Assembly: GCA_941918925.1 (NCBI GenBank)
Contig: OW799233.1
Coordinates: forward strand, 169,240,235-169,304,234
Origin: Phyto melanocephala
Taxonomy: Eukaryota; Arthropoda; Insecta; Diptera; Rhinophoridae
Reading direction: 5' to 3'
Length of the DNA: 64,000 bases
The notes under the pieces are model-generated. The model was not told where the DNA came from and ran no database searches. It was given only the letters and a program-made list of their open reading frames with translations. Shown piece by piece: positions 22,971 through 34,790 of this stretch. Both the position numbers and the translations under genes were made by a program. How positions within the stretch are numbered: position 1 is the stretch's first letter; each line of letters starts with the position of its first letter.

Positions 22971-23410
22971 AACATATTTTATGATAGACAAATGCATAAA
23001 GATCAATATGGTATGCTTGAATCCGTTTTACGACATTTACTTCTAAATGCTTTTTTTGCTTTAAAATTCCAAACTAACTGTTATTTTCGGTCCCTGGCTA
23101 TAACTGTAAATGGAAAGTGGTATCTGTTAATGAGAGAATTTTTTTTAAATTCATTTTAACAGGACGAATTTACTGTCAACACTGCCCAAGACAAAATAGC
23201 TTGCTTGGACAGCAAATTTCTTCAAGGAATTTGGAAATGAAGTATCCAGAACGCTCTCCAGCAAGTAAAAATTATCTAAATTGAGCTCCCTGTGAGGCGA
23301 GAGTCATTTAAGTGACAATATCTAATACATTTTCATTTTGTACAATACATTTTATCATCTAAGAAAATTATCTGTAACTAATACATAAACGATAAAACTT
23401 TGACCCTTTC

Positions 23411-23934
23411 AAATATAAAGTACTGGTATGCAGCAAAAATTTTCTGCACCGAACACTGTAATTTTTTTTAAACTTAAGGCAACATTTTAATTAATTATAT
23501 TTATTTAAAATAATAAAAACAAGATAAATTAACCTTTTCATAATGTGCACATTACACTGCACTTGACAATTCAGTGAAGCTTAATATTTTGCATTTCTTC
23601 TTATTAAGTTTATTACGTTTTATTATCTACTTGAGCTATTTATGTCGACATTGTGACATATCTAAACACAACTACATACATATGTGTGTACAAATAAAAT
23701 TAATAAACAATAACAATAAAATGAGATAATAAAAACTCCTTAGTTTTATAGCATTCACAATATACCAAATGATTTTATTAATAAAATGAGCCGAAATGGT
23801 ATATTCTTCTATATGGAATCTTATATACCCCTTAGAAATTACATGATTCTTAGAACAAACATTTGGTTGCTATGCCCCTTAAAGAATAAATGCATTCTGA
23901 ATTTTAATGTAATATCAAGTGCCAGTAGCTAAAA
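23411..23934. other. AT-rich DNA, no gene seen
   Basis: No recognisable feature between the mariner relic and the ~120-bp array. Confidence 0.5.
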
Positions 23935-24305
23935 ATGTTTACTTTTTTAATGGGCGTGGCACCGCCCACTTTTCTAAAACGAAATTGTATAGTCATGAGA
24001 GCTCAATATGTGTGCAAAGTTTCAGAAAAATCGATCAAGTGCAAAAAGATAAAAACGATAAGTTATTTCTATGGGCGTGGCACTGCCTACTTCTCTAAAA
24101 CGAAACTGTATAGTCATGACAGCTCAATATGTGTGCAAAGTTTCCGAAAAATCGGTAAAGCTCAAGTAGCTGAAAATGATAACTTTTTTATGGGCGTGAC
24201 ACTGCCCACTTTTCTAATCACGAAATCGTATAGTCATGACAGCTCAAAATATGTACAAAGTTTCAGAAAAATCTATGTAGCTAAAAATGATAACTTATTT
24301 TTTAT
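23935..24305 (+). repeat. ~120-bp tandem array with GGGCGTGGCACCGCCC core
   Basis: Three full units have landmarks ATGGGCGTGGCAC near 23951, 24072 and 24191 (spacing about 120 bp). Each continues CGCCCACTTTTCTAAAACGA, ATAGTCATGACAGCTCAA and CAAAGTTTCAGAAAAATC. The TGGGCG...CGCCCA core is an inverted repeat. A 124-codon ORF runs through it because the unit length keeps frame in places. I see no evidence that it is a gene. Confidence 0.75.
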
Positions 24306-25282
24306 TTAAAAAGTTGGTTGTAATCTCAAAACAAACAAACAGAGAGATGATAAAACTTAAAAATGTCCCTTTTACAATGATAGTTCTATCTACAAGGATT
24401 GAGAATTTTGCGAAAATTTAAAATGAAATGAAAAACTTTATGTTACCCCTTATCATCACTGCGAAGGGTACAAAAGTACCTATTTACAAGAATATATAAA
24501 AAAGATAATTTTATCATATCTTCTTTTCTTATTCTTCTTTTAATTAGTTGTTATTTTTGTCATGTTTGACACATATGTACATATTTATATTGACATGAAT
24601 ATATACTTGATTATATTAGCTATGTCATACAAACATACGTACATACACACATATATTTGTTAAGGGTCATATTAAAATGGGTACTAAATAAACTGAGTAT
24701 ATACAGTTTATACCAAAAAACAAACCAGTTCCAGCCCATTATGGGAAAAACAAATTTTTCGACTCAAAAAACAGAATTTTGATATGTAAAATATATAGTT
24801 TAAAATAATCGAGAGAAAATAATTTAAATAGATCCTTATACTAAGTATTTAGTAACGATATTATATTAATTAGAATTTAAGAACATGAAGGCTCAAACAA
24901 CTAATAGACAATTAGGTGCTAACTTCAATTTTTACACAGATCATAAAGTTAAATTTGAACATAAAAATAGTCTATATAGAATTTAGTTGAAAACAATAAA
25001 TTTACTTTAACACATAATGATTATAATTAATGATTTTGCTACACACTGTATATTGATGGGATGTATAAAACATCTTATTTACATTCTTTATTTTTTGGCA
25101 ACCAAATAAAACCCAATCAAAAATTTCAATATCAGCAAAATAACAACACAGATTTTCTATACAAATATTGAAAATATTATGAAGATAAAAAAATACATAA
25201 GTTTTGTATCTTATGAATGAAGATTTTATTTTCGAACTAAATAAACCATCTTATGACGATGCGTTAGGGTAGTTCAAGATTA
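24306..25282. other. AT-rich DNA, no gene seen
   Basis: Nothing recognisable, apart from ACATACGTACATACACACAT simple sequence near 24630. Confidence 0.5.
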
Positions 25283-25884
25283 TTTTTATACCCACCACCA
25301 AAAAAACGGTGGGGGTATATTCATTTTGTCATTCCGTTTGTAACACATCGAAATATCCATTTTAGACCCCATAAAGTATATATATTCTGAATCAGGGTTT
25401 GATTTGATGACGATCTAGCTATGTCCGTCCGTCTGTCCGTCTGTTGAAAGCACGATAGAGGTTGCACCAAAAAGCTAGGGGGCTCAAATTTTGCCAGAAT
25501 CTTTCTTATAGACAAGGTTTGTTTGGTATTGAAAATGGGCTAAATCGGAAAATTAGGAAGCGAGTTATAACTCATAATGCAAGAGTAGGTCGAAAAAACC
25601 GTGTCCTTCGAACATCGAATAAAATGGAATTGTGTCCGAACGCATCAACGTACAGTCATGAAACTTCGAATATGTCTTTCTCGAGTCAAAACAATATCTC
25701 TTTCCAAAAATTGTTTACATCTATGTATTAGGAACGGAGTTATAGCTAAAAAAGTACGAAAATTTATACCGCGAAGTGTATTTTTCAGTATATTTTAAAT
25801 TAAAAGCCTAATAAAACGGACAAAATTGGATGTACGATTCTGACATTTTGCACACTTTGCTTTTTGGTGAGAGGCTTTTTTGTA

Positions 25885-28600
25885 ACGGCAAATAAATGTG
25901 CCACGCCTACTTTTACGCCCACCTCCCATATAACGTTTTACCTAAAATTCATATAATTTCTCTATTAATAAAGATTTTGGAATAATAAAGGGCTATATTG
26001 AAACATCTAAGTTGAACTCATTAGCAAAAACAACTTTGACACGCCTACTATAACGCCCACTTTTCACGTTATCTACCGTTAAAGAAATTTAAAAGCTCAT
26101 AAAACCGCCAAAGTTAGAGCTATGATGATCAAATTTGCTACGTATATCTTTGTAGGCAATGTCATTACTGTGGCAAAAAATTAAGGTGCCACGCCCACTT
26201 TTACGCCCACCTCCCATATAACGTTTTAACTAAAATTCATATAATTTCTCTATTAATAAAGGTTTTGGAATAATAAAGGGCTATATTGAAACATCTAAGT
26301 TGTACTCGTTAGCAAAAATAACTTTGACACGCCTACTATAACGCCACTTTTTCACGTTATCTACCGTTAATGAAATTTAAAAGCTCATAAAACCGCCAAA
26401 ATTAAAGGTATGATGATCAAATTTGACACGTATATCCCTGTGGGCAATGTCATTACTGCGCCAAAAAATTAAGGTGCCATGCCCACTTTTACGCTCATCT
26501 CCCATATAACGTTTTAACTGAAATTCATATAATCTCTCTATTAATAAAGATGTTGGAATAATAAAAACCTATATTGAAACATCTAAGTTGTACTTATTAG
26601 CAAAAATAATTTTGACACGCCTACTATAACGCCACTTTTTCACGTTATCTACCGTTAATGAAATTTAAGAGCTCATAAAACCGCCAAAATTAAAGGTATG
26701 ATGATCAAATTTAATACGTATATCCCTGTAGGCAATGTTATTACTGTGCCAAAAAATTAAGGTGCCACGCCCACTTTAACGCTCACCTCCCATATAACGT
26801 TTTAACTAAAAATCATATAATCTCTCTATTAATAAAGATTTTGGAATAATAAAGGGCTATATTGAAACATCTAAGTTGTACTCATTAGCAAAAACAACTT
26901 TGACACGCCTACTATAACGCAACTTTGTCACGTTATCTACCGTTAATGAAATTTAAAAGCTCATAAAACCGCCAAAATTAAAGGTATGATGATCAACTTT
27001 GATACGTATATCCCTGTAGAAAATGTCATTACTGCGCCAAAAAATTAAGGTGCCACGCCCTTTTTACGCTCACCTCCCATATAACGTTTTAACTAAAATT
27101 CATATAATTTCTCTAATAATAAAGATTTTGGAATAATAAAGGGCTATATTGAAACATCTAAGTTGTACTCATTAGCAAAAACAACTTTGACACGCCTACT
27201 ATAACGCCCCTTTGTCACGCTATCTACCGTTAATGAAATTTAAAAGCTCATAAAACCGCCAAAATTAAAGGTATGATGATCAACTTTGATACGTATATCC
27301 CTGTAGAAAATGTCATTACTGCGCCAAAAAATTAAGGTGCCACGCCCTTTTTACGCTCACCTCCCATATAACCTTTTAACTAAAATTCATATAATTTCTC
27401 TATTAATAAAGATTTTGGAATAATAAAGGGCTATATTGAAATATCTAAGTTGTACTCATTAGCAAAAACAACTTTGACACGCCTACTATAACGCAACTTT
27501 GTCACGTTATCTACCGTTAATGAAATTTAAAAGCTCATAAAACCGCCAAAATTAAAGGTATGATGATCAACTTTGATACGTATATCCCTGTAGAAAATGT
27601 CACTACTGCGCCAAAAAATTAAGGTGCCGCGCCCTTTTTACGCTCACCTCCCATATAACGTTTTAACTAAAATTCATATAATTTCTCTATTAATAAAGAT
27701 TTTGGAATAATAAAGGGCTATATTGAAACATCTAAGTTGTACTCATTAGCAAAAACAACTTTGACACGCCTACTATAGCGCAACTTTGTCACGTTATCTA
27801 CCGTTAATGAAATTTAAAAGCTCATAAAACCGCCAAAATTAAAGGTATGATGATCAACTTTGATACGTATATCCCTGTAGCAAATGTCATTACTGTGCCA
27901 AAAAATTAAGGTGCCACGCGCACTTCTACGCCCACCTCCAATATAACGTTTTAACTAAAATTCATATAATTTCTCTATTAATAAAGATTTTGGAATAATA
28001 AAGGGCTATATTGAAACATCTAAGTTGTACTCATTAGCAAAAACAACTTTGACACGCCTACTATAACGCAATTTTTCACGTTATCTACCGTTAATGAAAT
28101 TTAAAAGCTCATAAAACCGCCAAAATTAGAGGTATGCTGATCAAATTTGCTACGTATGTCCCTGTAGGCAATGTCATTACTGTGCCACTGTGCCACTGTG
28201 TACTGTGTTTCTCTATTAATAAAAATTTTGGATTAATAAAGGGCTATATTGAAATATCTAAGTTGTACTCTTTAGCAAAAACAACTTTGAAACGCCTACT
28301 ATAACGCCCACTTTTAACGTTGTCTACCGTTAATGAAATTTTAAAGCTCATAAAACCGACAAAATTATAGGTATGATGATGAAATTTGCTACATATCTCC
28401 TTCTAATCAATGTAATTGTTTTGCTGAAAAGTTTAGGAGACACGCCCACTTTAACGCCTATCTCCCATATAACGGTTTATCTTAAATTCATGTAATTTCT
28501 CTATTGACAAAGTTTTTGGGAAAATAAAGGACTATATTGAAATATCTAAGTTGTATTTATTAGCAGAAACTTTATTGACACGCCTACTTTAACGCCCACT
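25885..28600 (+). repeat. ~288-bp tandem array inside Helentron copy B
   Basis: The landmark A(C/T)CTCCCATATAACG occurs at 25921, 26209, 26497, 26785, 27072, 27359, 27646 and 27934: 287-288 bp steps. A scrambled, shortened unit follows (GTGCCACTGTGCCACTGTG near 28185), then a last diverged unit near 28460. Each unit holds TTTCTCTATTAATAAAGATT, GACACGCCTACTATAACGCC, GTTATCTACCGTTAATGAAA and ATAAAACCGCCAAAATTA. Units near 27052-27646 share private variants, so expansion was local and recent. Confidence 0.92.
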
Positions 28601-28653
28601 TTCATTAAAAGACTACATTTACAAAAGCATTTTAGTAGCATATCGAAGTTATA

Positions 28654-29273
28654 AAGGGTGGTTACATTTTAAGGGCCGATATTGAATTTAAATAAAACAC
28701 AAATAACTTGGGAAATTACTATCATTTCTTTTTATAATGATAATATTTGCATGGTTCAATTATGTATTTAACAAAATATCTGCCAAATGCCCCCTCCCCC
28801 CATCCTTGGCGCCTCTCCTCTATCTGATGGTCCAAACTTTCAATGACAATGTTGATGCTCAATTGTTGGGCATGATGATGAGCCGAGGTTGACTGCTCTT
28901 TTGCCACTCTATCGCAAAAAACAGCAATAGTTCCCATTCAACGAACTATGAAGGCATTCACAGATTTTCTAACATTTAAACAGACCTGTTTTGCAGAAAT
29001 TTTAATATTTTTTACAATTCTCCCGATTGTGGACGAATTTGAACGATTATGTTGATCAAAAGAATTACGAAGTGCACAATATGCATTTGGGTTTGAACGC
29101 CCATTTTTATAAAAAACCTGAATAACTTTAAAGCGTTGCTCATTTGCGTATCTTTCCACGGATCAAATTGAGTAAGTTTGAAATTGAGAAATGTCAAACG
29201 AAATGCAGAAAACAAATTTAAAGACTTGGTGTGGTTCACCTTCAAAATTGGCCCTTAAAATTTAACCAACCTC
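28654..29273 (-). mobile_element. Deleted mariner captured in Helentron copy B
   Basis: The TA-flanked ends are AAGGGTGGTTACATTTTAAG and its inverse. The minus strand opens with MERYANEQRFKVIQVFYKNG (mariner N-terminus), then VKNIKISAKQVC, and after a break DHQIEERRQGWG near the C-terminus. The catalytic core is deleted. It is at the same position and has the same derivative structure as in copies A, C and D. Confidence 0.85.
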
Positions 29274-29639
29274 TACAAAGAAAGTGATACATATTTTATT
29301 ATAAAGAGATTATTCCATAATGATTAACAAAATAATTAATATTGTGCTTTAAATGTACACAAAATTGGTGGTGGGTATAAAAGATTCGGCACAGCCGAAT
29401 ATAGTGCTCTTACTTGTTTTGGTCAGTTTAATCGACTTAATATATACAGTTCGCTCTAAGAAAAACATTGCTCTTGTTTTATAGTGTGACAGAGGTGCCG
29501 TCAGCAACGACTCGTGTTCATTCCCAGAAATTTAATAAGTCATGAACCTCAGTGATTTGAATTTAGAATTAACATTTGAATTTACGTACTAACAAGGTTC
29601 AAATAACGTAAGACCTGAAGTATGCTGACCATTTCAAGC

Positions 29640-30062
29640 CTCGTCAATATGCCAAATGGTTAGAAAGTAAATGGTGAATGACTTTACAAAGAAAATCATA
29701 TGCAACACCAAGGCACACTTTCATCTTAGTAAAAATCTACGACGGATTGTTAAAAAGCCGATTCATCCACAAAGAGTGACTGTAGGATTTATAAGCTGGC
29801 AGCGTCATCGAGCAGCACTTTTTCAATAATGAGGTCGGACAAGCAGTTACCGTAAATATTGTTCACTATAGGAAGATGATAATGGCAACACAGACAATAA
29901 AACAATGGTTCTTTTGCACGAGAAATTCAATTGCTGTATTATTTCACGTTGTGGCGATGCTAATTGGCAACCTCAATTATATGAACTACTTTCCTTGGGG
30001 ATGTTTTAAAGGATGAGATAATTCGACACACTTTGGCTTTTTAACCGGTATTTTGCTAAACA
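29640..30062 (+). pseudogene. mariner transposase fragment, heavily decayed
   Basis: Plus-strand frames show AHFHLS, then KKPIHPQRVTV (the HPQRVTVW block), GRTSS/VGQAVTVN, then LLHEKFNCCIISRCGDANWQP (the ISRxGDxNWPP block before the third Asp). These occur in the correct order but in different frames with stops. No TIRs were recognised. It abuts Helentron copy B but is separate from the mariner nested inside it. Confidence 0.6.
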
Positions 30063-30959
30063 CATAATTGTCATAGATCCGTCTATCATAGTAAAATATA
30101 TTAAGAGAATTCTCTCACAATTTTTTGTTTTTTTTTTATAATTTTTTAAAATTGTGATGTTTGCTTTCTTAAGAAGAATTGGTCAAATAGAATTCGTTTT
30201 ACAGAATTTACCTCAATAAATTAAATTTAGGATCAAAAGTTTGAAATTTTGTTTTCAATTACCCAGTAAAAACATTTTGCATTAGATCAGTTGGAATAAA
30301 ATTTTTAATGACTTCTAATTCATAAGTGCATAAGAAGGCATACAGAAAAAAACTAACTATTTTCAATTAATATTCATGTACAATTAATTCAGTTTAATAT
30401 TTTTAAGAAAAAATATTAAGTTCTTGCCACACCGCAGAAAACGTTGTAGCTATGCCAATATTTACAAATAATTTGTTTTATTAAAACTTATGCTTTGTTG
30501 TAATGTATTTTGTAAGTGTGACTATCAAAAAAATTCCTTTCCACACAATATAGAATCAATTGAATTTAATTGCACTTTTTTATTTTTATTCTTCATTATG
30601 TACTTTTTATGTAGAAATTGTTAAGTGTGCGTGGCATATAAGTATAAATACAAATTTAATTTTATTTAGGCATATAACAATGCCTTTCGAATACAATTTA
30701 TTTTAATAATAATTTACAAATGGCATTAAAATTGTTTGTAATGTTCCTTTTTATGTGCAAAAATCATTGTTCAAGTTTTATTTTATTTTTCAATACAATT
30801 AAATTTTAATATGAGTTTGATTTTTTTATTTATTAATTTTTTTAATATTTTATTCAAATTATATGATTTCTGGCAGTAAGCCAAAAGATAATATAAATAA
30901 ACATAAAGAAGAATAATCTTTTATTATATAAATATATATTTAAATAAATTTTAGAATGA
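30063..30959. other. AT-rich DNA, no gene seen
   Basis: Nothing recognisable between the mariner fragment and the LINE tail. Confidence 0.5.
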
Positions 30960-30964
30960 GTTGA

Positions 30965-30968
30965 CTAT

Positions 30969-31007
<39 letters not shown>
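30965..31007 (-). repeat. (AAAT)n 3' tail of the CR1-like LINE
   Basis: About ten tandem ATTT units on the plus strand mark the 3' end of the LINE. Tails of short tandem repeats instead of poly(A) are usual for CR1-like elements. Confidence 0.8.
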
Positions 31008-31008
<1 letters not shown>

Positions 31009-31065
31009 GTCTATGGATTCTAGATCCTTACAGACTAAAAAGCAGTACATACAAAATGTTTAATA

Positions 31066-33840
31066 TTAGTTATTTAAAAACAAAATAATTTGACATTTTA
31101 CAATATTAACATTTAAAGAAAAATCAATATGTTGATAAAGTTTATTGAACTCGGTACAAATCCTCAAAAACGGATCGAAGTTGGCATAATTCGTTCTGAA
31201 AACTTTGACTGATAGCGGACAAAAACGACGTGTAGAACTACATGTTACATTAAAAAAGATATTCGCTAATAGGAAATCAGAGCATATACATCCTTTAATT
31301 AAATTTAGAACAAACGTAACGTTTAACATTGTTCTACGACTTTTTAAAGTTGGCAGCTTCACTAGTGCAAGTCTACTAGTATAAGGCGGCAGGCTTAACG
31401 AATTCCACTGTAAGCCACGAAGACAAAATAGCAGGAACTGTTTTTGGACAGATTCAATGCTATTAATATAAACATTGTAAGTTGGATCCCAAATTATTGA
31501 ACCATACTCAAGAATAGGCCTGACAAGAGAAATATACAATTGTATTGTTACATATGGATCTGTAAACTCTTTCGCCCAACGTTTTATGAATCCAAGGACA
31601 GCACGTGCTTTATTAACAGTTAAAGAAATATGCTGAATAAAATTTAGTTTAGCATCTAATAGGATTCCAAGATCGGAGACGGATTCCAGTCTTTTTAACG
31701 TAAAACCATTTAAAACATAAATAACTTTAATATAACATCTACGAAAAAAACACATATATTTGCATTTTTCAGGGTTCAGCTCCATTAAGTTAAATTTACA
31801 CCATACATTAAAAGCATCTATATCCATTTGTAAGAGGGTATGATCGGCGTAATTATTATAACTTAGGAATATTTTTACGTCGTCAGCATACATAATAACG
31901 TTTGAGAATTTAATAGCATTTGGTTAATCATTAATGAACAAGGAAAACAGCAATGGACCAAGATGACTTCCCTGAGGAACACCAGAAACAACGGCTATTG
32001 GTTTAGAGATAATGTTTTTAAAACGAACATTTTGTTTTCTATTTGTCAAATACGAATAAATCCACTTAAGGGAGTTCTGTGTAAATCCCATTACATCAAG
32101 TTTTTTTATTAGAAGTTTATGATTAACTTTATCAAAGGCTTTGCTGAAGTCGGTGTAAATAACATCAGTTTGCTTTCGTTCAATAAAACCACGATTTACA
32201 AGCGTAGTAAACTGCAACAGATTTGTAACAGTCGAACAACCCTTACGAAAACCATGTTGTAACGGAGACAATATAGATGTTACATGATGGCAAAGATGGT
32301 CAGTTATAATTTTCTCAAAAAGTTTAGGTATTGTACTAAGGTTAGCAATACCTCTATAATTAGCGATGTTATTTCTGCAGCCAGACTTGAATAATGGTAT
32401 TATAAAAGAGTCCTTCCACATAGTAGGAAAATAACCGGATTTTATCAACATATTGAAAAGTATTGTAAGAGGAGAAACGAAAGCCTCAGCACACTTAATA
32501 AGAAGGCTACTAGGAATTCCATCAGGGCCATATTTATAGGAAAATTTTAGATTTTTTAAACTGCTGAAAACCGTTGATTCATCAAGAAATGGAATTGATA
32601 TAGCTGGATTTGATAATTCCATTAGTGGATAAGATTTTAAATCGTCGAATTTAGCGTCAGAATAAGTGGTAGAAAAAAAGTCAGCAAACAGATTACTTAT
32701 TATTAAGTCATCATCGGATTCAGAATCAAGGTACTTCATAACAGTTGGAAATGCAACTGTCCTCCTTTTGTAATTAACAAACTTGTAGAAGCTCTTTGGA
32801 TCAGTTTTAAAATTTTGGCGCATTTTATTTAAATAGCTCAAGTAGCATGACTGATTCATTGAATTATATTGTGCACGAACCACTGAATATTTGGCATAAT
32901 CGATAGAAGATCCAGACTTTTTGTATATTCTATAAAGCTTGTTCTTTTTATTTTTAACGGTAGAGAGATACATAGAGTTCCACGGTGGGCCAAATTGTTT
33001 TAAAACAAAGGTTTTTGGAGTAGTTTGATTTATATATAAATAGATTTTATCATAAAACTTTTTAATAACGTTGTCGATATCGATACTATTATTTAAAAAA
33101 TTAGTATAATAAAGAAAATTTGGCCAGTCTGTGTTGTTTAAAAGTTCAATAAACATTTGGTAGTTAGTTTTTTTAAAGCAAAAACTTTTTTCATTCAAAT
33201 TAACAGATTTTAACGTAGAAGAGCTTGATAAAACAGAAGTTTGGATTTCAATCGTGGGATGGTAACAATCCTCCGGCTGAGAAATTGGATCCGAACGATT
33301 AATAGTTATATCAGTACAATCGTTTACAAAAATTAGATCTAATAGTTTAAAACAAACGTTGAAAATACCATTTAGCTGATAAAGATTAAGATCCATTAGC
33401 CAATTTACGAACTCAATATAATATAATATAGCAGCTTTTACGATTTTTTTAATAGCTTCAGCATGTTCACGATAAACCATCTCAGATGAATTTGGAGGGA
33501 TATAAGAAGAAGTTATAAAAATTTTCTTACGTTTCAGCTTAATAACAACACCAATAAATTCAATGTTCAATGACGAATCATCTAAAAACGCCTCAGAAGA
33601 AAGTTGACTGGAAACTGCAATTAGAACTCCACCACCTCTGATACCACAACCACGATCACGTCTATAAATTTGATAAACTACATAGTATTTCAGTATTTAA
33701 AACATTTTCCATAAACCATGTTTCAGTAAACACAATAACGCTGTAGGTAAAAGCGAAGCTATTATTGAACAGGGCAGATAATTGTGTATTTAAGCCACGA
33801 ACGTTTTGATATATTATTGAAATATCAGTAGAACAATTTA
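31066..33840 (-). pseudogene. CR1-like ORF2: endonuclease plus reverse transcriptase, two lesions
   Basis: The reading starts near 33840 (ISIIYQNVRGLN, the first endonuclease block), continues VIVFTETWF, shifts frame near 33690, and resumes RRDRGCGIRGGGVLIAV and SSYIPPNSS. Reverse transcriptase blocks follow: KYGPDGIPSSLL, LQHGFRKGCST, VIYTDFSKAFDKV, VVSGVPQGSHLGPLLF and MYADDVKIF (catalytic YADD codons at 31879-31890). A TAA at 31924-31926 interrupts FIND/PNAIKF where most relatives have Leu. The frame is otherwise continuous to the stop at 31066. The C-terminal thumb-like region (YISLVRPILEYGSIIW, SIESVQKQFL) is present. Its role would be target nicking and reverse transcription of the element RNA. 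Confidence 0.85.
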
Positions 33841-34790
33841 GTTTTTTGGAGTCGTTGAGATACGTACAGGGAGACGTGCAGCAGTCCTGCGGCTTTCTTT
33901 GTAAACATATTCACGCACAAATGTACTTACCGGCCAAAAGCTAGGATCAACAAGATGTTCAAAGAGATCTTCAGGTACAGCAATTTTAAACGATGTTATT
34001 GTTCTCGGTTGGGAGTACGTATATTTATACACAGAGATTTCACAATTTGACTGAAGTTTTGATCGAATGTAATATTCAACATCCTCAGCAGTAGTTTCCG
34101 CAGCCAAGCGTGATAAAAAAATATTTTTATTAGGGGGTATAGCTTTTAAAGGCTTAGGTGCAACTTGAATATTGTTAGAAATAGTAGACGAAGAAGTCAA
34201 AATTTGAGCATAATTAAGGTTTCGTTCAGGAGCAATAGATGAGTTATTGGCTATTGGTGGAATTCCAGATGAGGCAGGTAAAGGCTCCAAGGAGTTAGGT
34301 GTATCAGCTACAGACACTGATGTGGATCCAGAAACAAAGTTATTACGGGGTTGTGAACAAATTTCGACTACAGAAGCAGATGAGTTGTTAGAATCAGGAG
34401 TTCTTTTGCGCGTTTTTTGTGATGAATCAGATCTTAAATGCGCTTTTTTGCGTTTAGGAGATAGATTTTGTTGCATATTAACGAAATTTTCTAAATTGGG
34501 GAAATTATTAATAGTTCTCCAAATTTAGCAAGTTTATTTTGTAGCAACAGAAATTCCTTGGTATTTAAATTAAACTCATCTTTAGAATTTTCAAAAAGCG
34601 TATAAAATTCTATATTGATGTTTTTGCAGCTTGGACAAGTCCAATTTAGGGATTTTAAAGGATCAGCCAGCGCATCAGCATCGCGTGCTTTAAGATTACT
34701 GCATTTTAAATGATATATGTTAAGACACAACCAGCATGAAACCATACGATCACCACCAGTACTTATACAATTGGCACTTGAGCACTCCAT
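33838..34790 (-). pseudogene. CR1-like ORF1 (PHD finger, RNA-binding type), one frameshift
   Basis: The first part (34790-34491) begins MECSSANCISTGG. It has Cys3-x4-Cys8, Cys19-x2-Cys22, His27-x2-Cys30 and Cys52-x2-Cys55, a C4HC3 PHD finger. The second part (to 33838) is basic and Ser-rich (SPKRKKAHLRS) and ends in the conserved block YYIRSKLQ...FWPVSTFVREYVY, typical of the C-terminal domain of insect LINE ORF1 proteins. The two parts are in different frames. Homology of the joint near 34505 (KFGELL then NFPNLENF) implies a single small indel. The protein would package the LINE RNA. It overlaps or abuts the ORF2 start. Confidence 0.8.

Larger units (their letters stand above)
22068..23096. 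mobile_element. hAT-type nonautonomous element, family 1, copy 1
   Basis: The terminal inverted repeat is CAGGGACCGTAATAA on the left and TTATTTTCGGTCCCTG on the right. A perfect 8-bp target duplication GCTATAAC lies at 22060-22067 and 23097-23104. The 8-bp duplication and CAGGG tips indicate the hAT superfamily. It carries two subterminal arrays of a ~39-bp unit in opposite orientation and a unique middle without a credible transposase. A 63-codon ORF (22327-22518, minus) is broken in the copy at 59609. It inserted into the mariner transposase at the KSAI/TVNG point. Confidence 0.9.
21373..23410 (+). mobile_element. mariner pseudogene split by a hAT-type element
   Basis: The left end is TA followed by CAGGGTGCGTCAAGGTTTAA. 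Plus-strand frames keep mariner blocks: VRNSHRSGKLLFVRTAKN and RHLKKYL (DNA-binding half), AHFSWNGFVNKQNCRFWNSE (after the first Asp), GASFFENNNKSAIT, then, across the inserted hAT-type element, TVNGKWYLLMREFF. The last is QQISSRNLEMKYPERSPAS before the expected third Asp. The frame is broken by several shifts and stops. The right end is uncertain (a diverged AACTTTGACCCTTT near 23409). Confidence 0.7.
25283..29416 (+). mobile_element. Helentron-like nonautonomous element, copy B (expanded)
   Basis: It has the same structure as copy A: 5' hairpin TATACCCACCACCA/CGGTGGGGGTATA, CCGTCCGTCTGTCCG microsatellite, inner tandem units, nested deleted mariner (28654-29273), 3' subterminal repeat GGTGGTGGGTATAAAAG, palindrome ATTCGGCACAGCCGAAT and CTTACTTG end. 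At 4134 bp it is about twice the length of copy A, because the ~288-bp unit has expanded to about ten copies. There is no replicase ORF. Several 64-89 codon ORFs in its 5' third are shared frames of noncoding sequence. Confidence 0.88.

Noticed and set aside
22739..22975. ORF with repeated FSSKNKSYFLIFI-like peptides
   Set aside because: It is the translation of the inverted ~39-bp DNA array of the hAT-type element, not a membrane protein gene.
23935..24309. 124-codon ORF with repeated peptide blocks
   Set aside because: It is a frame through a ~120-bp tandem repeat. There is no sign of a start context or protein family.
25462..25798. 65-89 codon ORFs in the 5' part of Helentron copy B, with lookalikes in copies A, C, D and at 10554
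   Set aside because: They recur only because the noncoding element sequence is shared. They differ in frame and length between copies and have no domain.
25900..28600. CRISPR-like regular repeats
   Set aside because: The whole ~288-bp unit is repeated, without unique spacers, inside a eukaryotic transposon.
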